The notes under the pieces: generated by a model
Told to the model about the DNA's origin: nothing
The model's input: only the letters and a program-made list of their open reading frames with translations
Databases searched by the model: none
In this document: positions 17,506 through 27,448 of the stretch, one piece after another
Numbering within the stretch: the stretch's first letter is position 1
Layout of the letters: each line of letters opens with the position of its first letter
Translations under genes and position numbers: made by a program
From: JAIPDZ01 sp034522175
Lineage (GTDB): Bacteria; Desulfobacterota; DSM-4660; Desulfatiglandales; Desulfatiglandaceae
Assembly (NCBI GenBank): GCA_034522175.1
Contig: JAXHLQ010000001.1
Coordinates: 1,054,001-1,118,000 of the forward strand
Reading direction: 5' to 3'
Length of the DNA: 64,000 nucleotides

Positions 17506-17697
17506 ATGCGTAGTCACGGTGATAATGGCCGGGGAATGATGGATACGATGATAGCGGATAGTGTGCACATGATGATCTCTCATGGGAGAGGGCCCTCAGG
17601 GGCGTCCCATCGTTCGGATCCGACTCTGTTTGCAGAAATTGTATTTTCATGGTACATTTTTGTCTCAGAGACCGGGGTTTGCTCTTCTGCCGCATAA
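17506..17697 (+). CDS. small Met/His-containing open frame after SHOCT copy 2 (uncertain)
   Basis: A 63-codon frame whose ATG overlaps the end of the SHOCT gene. Its start, MRSHGDNGRGMMDTMIADSV, followed by HMMISHGRG, is rich in Met and His like neighbouring metal genes. The second half is not. There is no signal peptide and no good ribosome binding site. It may be a decayed remnant or chance. Confidence 0.2.
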   Translation: MRSHGDNGRGMMDTMIADSVHMMISHGRGPSGASHRSDPTLFAEIVFSWYIFVSETGVCSSAA

Positions 17698-17897
17698 CTC
17701 ACAAGACGAGGTTTACCCCCCCAAGAACACACACACTCATAATCCATCCGAAAAGAGCCGATGGCCTCAGATCGAATTCGAAGCTGGTGAAATTGTCTTG
17801 AGTCGGCGTTTTGTGTCGCATTTTTCGTAGAAGAACGCCTTACCTAAGGACCCTTGACGCATCTTTGACCAACCGTAAAACACCAGGACAGCTGACC
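17698..17897. other. leader of the cus-like efflux operon
   Basis: With 17514-17697, a stretch of 384 bp between the SHOCT gene and the first outer membrane factor that lacks a well-supported gene. It should contain the operon promoter. I see no clear -35/-10 pair and no terminator. Confidence 0.4.
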
Positions 17898-19229
17898 ATG
17901 AAGTGGATGATTTCAGCGATCTTCGGAATGGTGCTGGCAACGGCATTCCCTGCCGCCGGATTTCCGGAGGATGCGGATGCCCCACTCATGGGCACGGTGA
18001 CCGTTCAAGATCTGATCGCCTATGCCTATCAGAACAATCCATCGATCCAAAAAGTCCATGAGGCATGGCGGGAGACAGTGGAGCAGTACCGGATCACCAC
18101 GGGTTATCCGGATCCGGAGCTGACATTCAGCTATTTTCCCGAGCCCATAGAAACCCGTCTGGGACCACAGGACTGGACCGCTGCGTTGAACCAGAAAATA
18201 CCGTTTCCGGGGAAACTCACACAGGCCGGAAAAGTGGTGGAAATCGAGGCCAGGGTAGCCCACATCAGTCTGGACCGGACCATCAAGGCGGTGATGGCAT
18301 CGGTTCGGGAAAGTTATCACGAACTGCTCTACATCCGCACGGCCAAGCAGGTGGTGGCCCGTAATCTTGAACTCCTCAAACACCTTAGAAAAGTAGCGGA
18401 AACCGGCTATGCCAAAGATCGGGCCGCATTGATGGACATGGTAAAAGCCCAGGCCCAGCTGGGTCAGATACGATATGATGGCATCCTCTTAGATGAACTG
18501 GCGTTTACCGAGATAACACGGTTGAACGGTCTATTGAACCGGCCGCCCGATGAAACGATCGGCAGGCTCGTGGGCGAAAAAGTGGAGCCGGTGGTTCTGG
18601 ATCTCAAGGAACTCTACCGGCTTGCGGAGGCCAATGAAGAAGAGATCCGTATGGCAAAGGCCATGGTGGAAAAAGCGGGGGCCGAGGCGGAGCTGGCCAA
18701 GCTGGAAACCCTTCCTGACTTCAAGGTGGGTTTCTTCTACGCCTCCATCGGTACACCCGATGTTCCCGTCCAGCCCCGGGATGCGGGGCGGAATGGCTTG
18801 GGCATCCAGGTGGGAATCACCATTCCGCTGTGGTTTGAAAAGAACAGGGGGCGTGTGGCCAAGGCCCGGGCCGGAATACGAAAGGCGCGGGCCGCTAAGG
18901 AAGCCTCCATCAACGACATCCGAACCAGCATCCATAACCTTTTTTTCCATCTCGGCAATTCCAGGAGGCTGATCCAACTCTACGGGAGGGACCTGTTGCC
19001 TCAGGCCGAGCGAGCCATGGAGATTGCAGAGACCTGGTATCGCGAAGGAGAGTCCAGTTTTTCAGACTTCGTAGAGACCCAGGCGGTATACTACAATTTC
19101 CAGCTGTCCCTGGCGAGGGCAAAGGCCGATTACGGAAAGTACCTGGCCCGACTGGAACAGCTGGTGGGTCAACGCATCACAAAAGCGCCCCGCGCCTCGA
19201 ACCCGGAAAGCCAGGGAGAGATGAAATGA
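17898..19229 (+). CDS. TolC/CusC-type outer membrane factor 1
   Basis: The open frame begins at 17811, but ATG at 17898 gives a proper signal peptide (MKWMISAIFGMVLATAFPAA) and I use that start (443 residues). Two repeats of the outer-membrane efflux domain are seen: TVQDLIAYAYQNNPSIQKVH...PDPELTFSYFPEP, then GIQVGITIPLWFEKNRGRVA with a long coiled helix to residue about 430. The TIPLWF motif is typical of metal-efflux OMFs of the CusC/CzcC type. It would form the outer membrane exit of the Cus-like RND pump. Its stop overlaps the next gene's start by 4 bp, so translation is coupled. Confidence 0.88.
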   Translation: MKWMISAIFGMVLATAFPAAGFPEDADAPLMGTVTVQDLIAYAYQNNPSIQKVHEAWRETVEQYRITTGYPDPELTFSYFPEPIETRLGPQDWTAALNQKIPFPGKLTQAGKVVEIEARVAHISLDRTIKAVMASVRESYHELLYIRTAKQVVARNLELLKHLRKVAETGYAKDRAALMDMVKAQAQLGQIRYDGILLDELAFTEITRLNGLLNRPPDETIGRLVGEKVEPVVLDLKELYRLAEANEEEIRMAKAMVEKAGAEAELAKLETLPDFKVGFFYASIGTPDVPVQPRDAGRNGLGIQVGITIPLWFEKNRGRVAKARAGIRKARAAKEASINDIRTSIHNLFFHLGNSRRLIQLYGRDLLPQAERAMEIAETWYREGESSFSDFVETQAVYYNFQLSLARAKADYGKYLARLEQLVGQRITKAPRASNPESQGEMK

Positions 19230-20787
19230 CAAGACGCAGCCTGTTTGTGCTTGCCTCAGTCCTGCCTGCGCTTGCCCTGGCCTGCGGCGACTATTCCCGA
19301 TTAAAAGGGGAGGTCGAAACATACCAGCCGCCGGTCTATGCCGTTTCCCGGGGTGGGGAAGCTCAGGAGAAGGAAAAATCTCCGGTTCAGACCGATTACG
19401 CCTTGGAAAAGGGGCGAATCAACACGGCCAGGGCGCGCTGGGAGGACGCATTGAAAAAAGTGCCTGCGAGTAAGGATGCCTTTTTCTGCCCCCCTTCCGG
19501 GCTTCTGAATAAACTGGTGCCCGCCGCATCCGATCCGGCGGTCGCTGCGGCCGCCCTGATCCCTCGGTTTTCTCTCGAAACCCTGATGACCCTGGCCCTC
19601 CTTAGAAACCCGGAGATACAGGCGGGTCAAGATCGGGCCCGGGCCGCCACGGATACCTACAGCCAGATCCTGGCCTTAGATGATATCCTGCGTCGATATA
19701 CGGCCTTCACGGAAGAATTGATGACCGGAATAGGACCCATGAAGGGAAAGGGGATGGTGGACAAGGAATTTCCGTTTCCCGGGGTCCTGTCCCTAAAGGG
19801 GGAGATCGTGAATCAAGGGGTAAAGGGGGCCATGGAAGGTCTGACGATTTCCAGAAGAAATGCAGTTACAGAAGCGCAAAAGGCGTACTGGAACCTGCTC
19901 TTCGTCCGTAAGGCGGAAAAAATCGCCATAGAGACACTGAATCTTTACAAACACCTCGAACAGGTTGCCATGACTCGCTATGAGACTGGAAGTACCAGCT
20001 ATCAGGATGTGATCAAGGTGCGAATTGAGCGGGAGCTCCTGGAAGAGGGAGCAGACACATTTCATGAAAAGGTACAAAACTGGAAATCCAAGATCCTTGA
20101 AATCATTAACCTTCCGCCGGAAACCGAGGTGGGTCGCCCTGAGAATCGGGAACCCGTAAGAACGGTCCCGGCAGCTGGCGCCCCTCTCCCTGGCCCGGGC
20201 GCATAGGCAGGAGCTTGCACAGATGCGGGCACGCGTGGGCAAAATGGAACGGCTCATCGAAATGGGCGAGACCATGATTCTCCCCGTACACCCTGAACCT
20301 GTCGCTTTATGAAGACGAGGCCATCCATACGGTGGGATCTTTTTCCAGCCCAAGGGCATTCCCCGTGTCCGTCCAGGCGTCCACCGGCTACGGTCTTCCC
20401 AAAATGCCCTGGTACGGGATCGAAGACGCCTATTTGAGAGAAACACGACAACGGCTCAACGCCCTTAAAAAGGAGCTGGAGCAGGAGGAGGCCCGCACCG
20501 CAACCCTCGTACGGGAGGCCTGGTTCCGGCTGGACCTGGCAAAACGGGAAGAATCGCTTTACCGGGCCTCCCTCCTTGAGCTGACCCGGACGGCCCTGGA
20601 TGTCTCCACCCAGGGGTATCAGGCGGGAAAGGTGTCCTTTGCCGACGTGATCGCCTCCTACCGTACGTGGCTGGAAACCGACCTCGCCGCCGAACGCGAG
20701 CTGAGCACACTGGGCATCGCCTGGGCCGATCTTGAAAACGCGGTCGGGGTGTCCCTCCGTCAAGAAGAGATGGGGGCCTGCAAATGA
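19226..20787 (+). CDS. TolC-type outer membrane factor 2 (lipoprotein), two frame breaks
   Basis: A second outer membrane factor of about 520 residues. It has a lipoprotein signal (PALALAC at about residue 20). The first OMF repeat is FSLETLMTLALLRNPEIQAG, with helices to about residue 310. After frame changes it continues with LSLARAHRQELAQMRARVGK, then YTLNLSLYEDEAIH, and finally WFRLDLAKREESLYRASLLE with the GKVSFADVIASYRTWLE motif. One extra C at 20167-20169 and one missing C at 20282-20285 account for the breaks. Two consecutive OMF genes before one RND pump are uncommon and may reflect duplication. Its end overlaps the adaptor start (20784). Confidence 0.8.
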
Positions 20788-22115
20788 AGGAAAAGGACAG
20801 GCACAAACGAATCCGTTTTATGGTGCTGACGGTTTTCGCGACCGCCGTGGTTACCGTCCTGGTGGTCGGGATCATCGCATATTTCCTTGGGTATCTGACG
20901 CCGCGTGAATCCCGGGAGGAAAAGGTGAAACCTGCGGCACCCGCACCGCATTCAGGGGAACCCTTGAAAGGGGAGCCCTCTTCCCATAAAAAAGACCGGA
21001 AGATCCTCTACTGGCGGGCGCCCATGAAATCCAAAGGAAATATACGACAAACCGGGCAAGAGCGCCATGGGAATGGATCTGGTCCCGGTGTACGCCGACC
21101 AGGTGGCGGGCGGGCCCGCAGTCCGGATCAATCCGGTGATCCAGCAGAACATGGGCATCCGGACCGCACCCGTGATCGAAGGCCGCCTGATCCGGACGAT
21201 CCGAACCTACGGGCACATTACCGCGGATGAGACCCGGACCGTCCGGGTGAGCCTGAAGACAAGCGGGTGGATTGAACAATTATACGTGGACTTCGAGGGC
21301 AAATTCGTGGAATCGGGAGAGCCCCTGTTGGCGCTGTATGCACCGGAACTGGTCGCGGCCCAGGAAGATACTTGGTGGGCCGACGGAGCCTGAGTCGCGG
21401 CACTCGGAAGACAAGCGACAATTTACTCAAGGCCGCACTCAGGCGATTGACATATTTCGACGTGGCCGAAACCGAGATCCGGGAAATCGAAACGGCGGGA
21501 AAAGTCAAAAAGGCGTTGAAGATCCGGTCCCCGTTCACCGGGCATGTCATCAAAAAACAGGTCGACACAGGCGACTTTATCCCGAAGGGAACCGAGATCT
21601 TCCAGATCTCGGACCTCTCATATGTCTGGGTGGAGGCCCATATTTACGAGTACGAACTGCCATGGATACGAAAAGGCCAGGCGGCTCAAATGACCCTTTC
21701 GTATCTCCCCGGAAAGACCTTCATGGGGAAAGTGACCTTTGTCTACCCGTATCTCCAGCCCAAGACCCGCGATGTGGTCATCCGTCTGGAATTCGAAAAT
21801 CCCGATTTTGTGCTCAAGCCGGATATGTATGCCGATGTGGTCATTAAGTCCGTTGCGGATGAGAAAGGGTTGATCATCCCTTCCGAGGCCGTGATTCGAT
21901 CCGGAACGAGAAACATCGTCTTTGTGGTTCGCGGCGAGGGCACTTTCTCCCCGAGAGACGTGGTGCTTGGGCCCAGCCTGGACGGGAGCAACGTCCAGGT
22001 CCTGGCCGGGCTCTTTGAAGGGGAAACCGTGGTCACATCCGGACAGTTTCTACTGGATTCCGAGTCCAAGCTCAAAGAGGCGGTGCAAAAGATGCTCGAG
22101 CCCAGGTTGAAATGA
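20784..22115 (+). CDS. CusB-like membrane fusion (adaptor) protein, two frame breaks
   Basis: About 440 residues. Residues 12-37 form the membrane anchor. Then comes a heavy-metal-binding (YHS-like) segment, YWRAPMNPKEIYDKPGKSAM followed by GMDLVPVYAD, where the usual Cys of CPMHP is Ala. Next are the barrel-sandwich lipoyl domain (VSLKTSGWIEQLYVDFEGKF), a helical hairpin, and the beta-barrel (IRSPFTGHVIKKQVDTGDFI, LSYVWVEAHIYEYEL). Breaks are an extra A at 21027-21029 and a one-base loss near 21366-21371. Family members bridge the RND pump and the outer membrane factor and pass Cu(I)/Ag(I) to the pump through Met residues. It lies between the OMF and RND genes, as in cusCBA. Confidence 0.86.
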
Positions 22116-22172
22116 AGGCCCAAGACGAAATCACCGAAGAATAATCCAGCCTGAGTTGAAAAGACAGGACAC

Positions 22173-25100
22173 ATGATCCGTAAAACCATTGAGTGGTCCA
22201 TAACCAATCCCTTCATTGTCGTCCTCGCCACCCTGTTTATCATTTTGGGCGGCGTCATGGCCATGGTCAACACCCCTGTGGACGCCATCCCCGATCTTTC
22301 AGACGTTCAGGTCATCGTCTTCACGAAGTATCCCGGTCAGGCCCCCCAGGTGGTGGAGGATCAGGTCACCTATCCCCTGACCACCGCCATGCTGGCGGTG
22401 CCCTTTGCCAAGACCGTGCGCGGGTACAGCTTTTTCGGCCTGTCCTTTGTGTACATCATTTTCGAAGACGGCACCGATCTCTACTGGGCCCGCTCCAGGG
22501 TTCTCGAGTACCTCAATTTTGTCTCCGGCAAGCTCCCCAAAGCCGTCACCCCCGCCCTCGGTCCGGATGCCACCGGCGTGGGCTGGGTCTACGAATACAT
22601 CCTCAAGGACACCTTTCAGCAGTACGACCTTCAGCAGCTCAGAAGCATCCAGGATTGGTACCTGCGGTATGAACTGGCTGCGGTCCCCGGCGTGGCCGAA
22701 GTGGCCAGCGTGGGCGGCTTCGTCAAACAATACCAGGTGGAAGTGGATCCCAATAAGCTCCTGGCCTACCATATCCCGCTCGAAACGGTGAGAAAGGCCA
22801 TCAAGCGCTCCAACCGTGACGTGGGAGGAAAGGTCCTGGAGATGGGGGAAACCGAGTTCATGGTGCGGGGACTCGGCTACATTCAGTCCCTGAAAGACCT
22901 GGAGAATGTGGCCGTGGACGTGGATGATGAGGGCACGCCGGTGCTCCTCAAAAACATTGCTGACATTCATTTGGGGGCTGAACTCCGAAGAGGCGTTCTG
23001 GAATGGAACGGAGAAGGCGAGGCGGTGGGCGGGGTTATTGTGATCCGATATGGAGAGAACGCCCTGAAAATCATCGAAAAGGTAAAAGAGAAGCTGAAGG
23101 AGCTGAAAAAAGGGCTTCCCCCGGGCGTGGTCATCCAGCCCGCCTATGACCGCTCCAACCTGATTCTCCGGGCCATCGACACGCTGAAGGCCAAACTGAT
23201 CGAGGAACTGATAGTGGTGGCCCTCATCTGCCTGGTTTTCCTGCTGCATGTTCGATCGGCGTTTGTGGCCATCTTCACCCTCCCCGTGGGGATTCTCATC
23301 TCGTTTCTCGTCATGTACCTGCTCGGCATCAACGCCAATATCATGAGTCTGGGAGGGATCGCCATCGCCATCGGCGTCATGGTGGATGCATCCGTGGTCA
23401 TGGTGGAAAACGCCCACAAACACCTGGAGCGGGATCAGGGCCGGAAGAACCATCGGCGAATCATGACCGAGGCCGCCGTTGAAGTGGGCCCGGCCCTTTT
23501 TTACAGCCTGCTCATCATTACGGTATCGTTCCTTCCCGTCTTCAGCCTCCAGGAACAGTCGGGCCGCCTGTTCAAGCCCCTGGCCTACACCAAGACTTTC
23601 GCCATGGCCGCCTCATCCATTCTGGCCGTGACCATCGTGCCCGTGCTCATGACCTTTTTCATCCGGGATAGGACTCTGGATCCAAACACACCCAGGGGAA
23701 GAAAAACAGCCGTATGGCTATTCGCCGTAGCCGGTCCGCCTCTCTTGGTTTTCACGGGGGGCATGGCAGGCCTTGACCTCCCTGACTGGGCCCTTGCGGC
23801 CTCCCTGTGCCTGTCGGCATTTGCCCTCATCGTTCTCATCCCCCAAAAGATACTGGCAGAGTCCAAAAACCCCTTGAACCGCTTCTTGATCCGGTGTTAT
23901 CTCCCGGTGATCCGCACCGTGCTCAGATGGCGGAAGACCACCGTGCTCCTGGCGGCTTTGGTCCTGCTGACCACCCTGTATCCCGCCTCTCGGCTGGGGA
24001 GCGAATTCATGCCGCCCTTAAATGAAGGGGATCTCCTTTACATGCCCACCACCCTTCCCGGCATCTCTATAACCAAAGCCAAGGAACTGCTTCAGCAGAC
24101 GGATAAAATCATCCAGAGCTTTCCTGAAATCAAGCACACCTTAGGCAAGATCGGGCGGGCCGAAACCGCCACCGACCCGGCACCCCTTTCCATGATCGAG
24201 ACCACCATCGTATTGCGACCCAAGGTGGAATATGAGATGATCCCGGTCAAACGGTTCTTTTCCTCATGGCCCGGCTGGCTCAAGGAACCCCTGACTTGGA
24301 TCTGGCCCGAGGTCAAGAAAGGAAAGGTCCTGCTCGAATGGCGAAAAAAGAACATCAAACGGTTTTTCTCCAATTGGCCCGGCTGGCTGAAGGCTCCGCT
24401 GACCTGGATCTGGCCCGAGAAACGGTATCTGACCATGGATGAGCTCATCGAAAAGCTGGACCGGGCCGTCCAATTTCCGGGGCTGACCAACTCGTGGACG
24501 ATGCCGATCAAGACCCGCATCGACATGCTCTCCACGGGCATCAAGACGCCCGTGGGCATCAAGATCATGGGACCGGACCTGGAAATACTCTCCCGGATCG
24601 GCTCCCGCATCGAGGCCATGGTCAAAGGCATTCCAGGCACATTGTCGGCCTACTCCGAACGAGTCACCGGCGGAAACTATCTCGATTTCAAGATCCGGCG
24701 CAGAGAAATCGCCCGCTACGGATTGACCGTGGGGGATGTTCAGGATGTCATCATGTCCGCCATCGGCGGCATGAACGTGACCCAGACCGTGGAAGGGCTG
24801 GAACGATACCCGGTCAATCTGCGCTACAGCAGGGAACTGCGGGATGATCTGGAGCGACTCAAACGGGTCCTGGTTTCGGCCCACCGGGGCTAGGATTCCG
24901 CTCATTCAGTTGGCCGATCTGTCCATACACAAAGGTCCCGCCGCCATCAAGAGTGAAAATGCCCGGAGAACGGCCTGGGTCTTTGTGGATCTGAAGGGCG
25001 TGGACGTGGGGACTTACGTGGCGCGGGCCAAAAAGACGGTCGACCAAGAAATCGATCTCCCGTCAGGATATTCCATTGTCTGGTCCGGTCAGTACGAATA

Positions 25101-25653
25101 TATGCAGAAGGCCCGCAGGACCCTCAACGTGATCGTCCCCGTGACGATCCTGGTGATCTTTCTGCTCCTTTATTTCCACTTCCACAGCACCACCGAGACG
25201 TTGATCGTCATGGGCACCCTCCCCTTTGCCCTGGTGGGCGGAATCATCCTCCTGTTTCTCTTGAATTACAACCTCTCCGTGGCCGTGATGGTGGGGTTCA
25301 TTGCCGTGGCGGGTCTGTCCGTGGAAACGGGTGTGGTAATGCTCGTGTACCTGGACGAGGCCTTTAACCGGAAACAGAAGAAGGACGAAATGAAGACCGA
25401 GGACGATCTCAATGCGGCCATTATCGAGGGAAGCGTGGAACGCGTCCGACCCATTCTGATGACGGTCTCCACCACCCTCATCGGGCTCCTCGCCGTCATG
25501 TCCGGTTCCGAGACCGGTGCGCAGGTCATGAAACGGATCGCCGCCCCCATGGTGGGCGGTCTAATATCATCCACCATACTGACGCTGGTGATCATCCCGA
25601 CGGTGTACCGGATGTGGAAGCACTGGCGTCTCAGGAAAACCCTGAAAAGGTAG
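22173..25653 (+). CDS. CusA-type heavy-metal RND efflux pump (HME-RND), one frame break
   Basis: About 1,160 residues of an inner-membrane proton/metal antiporter. Features are N-terminal TM1 with VDAIPDLSDVQVIVFTKYPG, the transmembrane proton-relay block GGIAIAIGVMVDASVVMVEN of HME-RND pumps, PLNEGDLLYMPTTLPGIS, the substrate-domain sequence TRIDMLSTGIKTPVGIKIMG, and C-terminal AVAGLSVETGVVMLVYLDEA. The frame breaks at about 24870-24875; removing one T from TTT joins RVLV to PTGARIPLIQLADL. A 22-residue segment in the second periplasmic loop is duplicated in tandem (24246-24311 and 24354-24419). The pump belongs to the operon with the two OMFs and the adaptor and is followed after 7 bp by an adenylate cyclase. 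Confidence 0.92.
24246..24419 (+). repeat. 66-bp direct repeat inside the RND pump gene
   Basis: Two 22-codon copies, 24246-24311 and 24354-24419, offset by 108 bp, encode VKRFFSSWPGWLKEPLTWIW and IKRFFSNWPGWLKAPLTWIW, each followed by PE (19 of 22 residues identical). They are separated by a basic 14-residue linker (VKKGKVLLEWRKKN). Confidence 0.9.
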
Positions 25654-25660
25654 GGAACCA

Positions 25661-27403
25661 ATGGCCATAAAAACCCTCCAACAGCGCATTACCCTCCTCC
25701 TCTTGCTCCCCATTGCCGCGGTGATTATCATTACCGGGGTTCTGGGCTTCCTCTACGCCAAAGAAAACCTGCTGAACGAGTGGCGGGACGGGGCCATCGT
25801 CAAGCTCCAGCGCGCCGCCCACTATATTGATATGCGCCTGAACCGGCCCATCGAGTGGATGGAGATGTTTCACAAGACCGCAGGCGGCATGGGGGCGTAT
25901 GCCATCCAGCAGTGGATACTGGAGCAGTTAAGGGAACTGGATGGGGTAACCGGGGTAGACCTTCAATGGACGGGGGATAGTCAATCCACCGAGCCAGCCC
26001 CAATGCCCATGATGCGGCGCGGGGGCATGGGTCAGGCCATAAGTCAAGGTGGGACCGGGACACACCGGGGAATGGGTTTTCATCGGGCCGGAATCTCGGA
26101 AGTGACAGCCCCCCGGTACGATGCCCGTACCGGAGAGGAAACGGTGACGCTCATTTCCAACCTCAAGGATGAATCCGGGGAGGTGGTAGGCAGGCTCAAG
26201 GTGGATGTGGCTTTCGACTACCTGATGCAGGATATTATCCGTTTGGGCTGGTGGCAGGGGGACAAGGCGTGCCTGGTCGATGATGCCGGGTATTACCTCG
26301 CCCATACCGATGCCATGATGAAGCAGCGGGAGCGGCTCGGACGGGATGGCGATCCCCTTGAAAAAGCCATTCTGAAGGCCATGGATGAGCGGCCCTACGG
26401 AACCATTCTTGGATCGGGACACCCTTCCTCGGAGGTAAGCGGCTTTTACCGGATCAAAGAGGCCCCCTGGACCATCATTCTTTTCGCACCGGGCAAGAAA
26501 GTCCTGGCCCCCATCATACGATACCGGTTGTACTATTCGATCGGGGGGATTGCCTGTCTCATCCTGATCCTGTTTCTGATTCGATTCGTGGCCGGAAACA
26601 TGGCCAATGCCATCAAAGAGATCGCAAAGGCTGCCGGCGAGGTGGCAAAGGGCAATTATGGGGAGGAGCTGAGTGTTAAAAGAGCAGACGAAATCGGACA
26701 GCTTGGACGGAGTTTCAATGAGATGGTCACCGGGCTTAAAGAGAGGGATTTTATCCGAAATACCTTTGGCCGATACGTGGACCCGGAGATCGCGAGTGCG
26801 TTGATGAGCCGTCCCGAAGCCGGCAAATTGGGGGGCCAAAAGCGGCAGGTCGCCATTTTGATGGTGGATATTCGAGGCTTTACCCCATTATCCGAATCAC
26901 TGAGTCTGGACCGGATCATTGACCTTTTAAACCGTTATTTCACCCGTATGATTGATGTGATTCACCGTTATGAGGGGATCATTGTGGATTTCTTCGGAGA
27001 CAGTGTGCTGGTGTTTTTTGATCCCATGGAGGGTCCCGTGTCCCCCATGGTTCAGAAGAGTGTTGGGTGCGCTCTGGACATGCAAGCGGAGATGGCGGAC
27101 TTCAACCGCGAAAACAGTCAACACGGTCTCCCCGAACTTGAGATGGGGATCGGTATCAATGCAGGAGACGTGGTGGTGGGGAACATCGGCTCTGAGAAAA
27201 GGGCCAAATACGGCATCGTCGGATCCCCCGTGAATATGACCCAGCGCATTCAATCCCATGCCCGTGGCGGTGAAATACTGATCGCCGAGATTGCTTACCA
27301 ACATGTCTCGGAAATGGTATCCGTTGAACGCACCTTAAAGACTGTCATCAAAGGGGTTGAAGGAGAGGTAACCCTTTACGGAGTAAAGGCTCAGCCAAGC
27401 TGA
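25661..27403 (+). CDS. membrane adenylate cyclase (class III) with Met/His-rich extracytoplasmic sensor
   Basis: 580 residues. TM1 is at about 10-32, the external sensor domain (Cache-like) at about 33-285, TM2 at about 287-308, HAMP at about 305-360 (IKEIAKAAGEVAKGNYGEEL), and the class III cyclase domain at about 390-570. Catalytic metal Asp residues sit in MVDIRGFTPLSES and DFFGDSVLVFF; the VNMTQR block supplies the Asn/Arg pair. The sensor carries Met/His-rich stretches at 58-77 and 111-141 (including PAPMPMMRRGGMGQ and HRGMGFHR). The gene starts 7 bp after the RND pump, so it is part of the efflux operon. I infer that it may convert periplasmic copper or silver into a cAMP signal. The canonical Lys of the purine pocket is not obvious, so adenylate versus guanylate specificity is open. 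Confidence 0.85.
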   Translation: MAIKTLQQRITLLLLLPIAAVIIITGVLGFLYAKENLLNEWRDGAIVKLQRAAHYIDMRLNRPIEWMEMFHKTAGGMGAYAIQQWILEQLRELDGVTGVDLQWTGDSQSTEPAPMPMMRRGGMGQAISQGGTGTHRGMGFHRAGISEVTAPRYDARTGEETVTLISNLKDESGEVVGRLKVDVAFDYLMQDIIRLGWWQGDKACLVDDAGYYLAHTDAMMKQRERLGRDGDPLEKAILKAMDERPYGTILGSGHPSSEVSGFYRIKEAPWTIILFAPGKKVLAPIIRYRLYYSIGGIACLILILFLIRFVAGNMANAIKEIAKAAGEVAKGNYGEELSVKRADEIGQLGRSFNEMVTGLKERDFIRNTFGRYVDPEIASALMSRPEAGKLGGQKRQVAILMVDIRGFTPLSESLSLDRIIDLLNRYFTRMIDVIHRYEGIIVDFFGDSVLVFFDPMEGPVSPMVQKSVGCALDMQAEMADFNRENSQHGLPELEMGIGINAGDVVVGNIGSEKRAKYGIVGSPVNMTQRIQSHARGGEILIAEIAYQHVSEMVSVERTLKTVIKGVEGEVTLYGVKAQPS

Positions 27404-27448
27404 AAGCTCGTTCTTTTAATAGGAACCCATGCAGCGGATCCCAGTTTC

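Larger units (their letters stand above)
15386..17513 (+). pseudogene. SHOCT-domain lipoprotein (copy 2), split by an insertion sequence
   Basis: The 5' part, 15386-15500, encodes a lipoprotein signal (MNKRLLFFLPSAISALFFFG then Cys) and the linker MDGSMGGWGHMMG. The 3' part, 17305-17513, encodes GYGGYGGGVMWLILIIVAVV and the SHOCT motif SPTDILKKRYAKGDITKEEF, ending RDLDA. Removing 15501-17294 plus one copy of the 10-bp target duplication restores one unbroken frame reading WGHMMGYGGYGGGVMW. The intact ancestor is about 105 residues and is a paralogue of the SHOCT lipoprotein at 3789-4232. As it stands, translation from 15386 hits a TAG inside the element after 39 codons. Confidence 0.88.

Noticed and set aside
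22299..23453. 384-codon minus-strand frame within the RND pump
   Set aside because: It is a shadow of the pump gene, with low-complexity His/Asp-rich sequence and no ribosome binding site.
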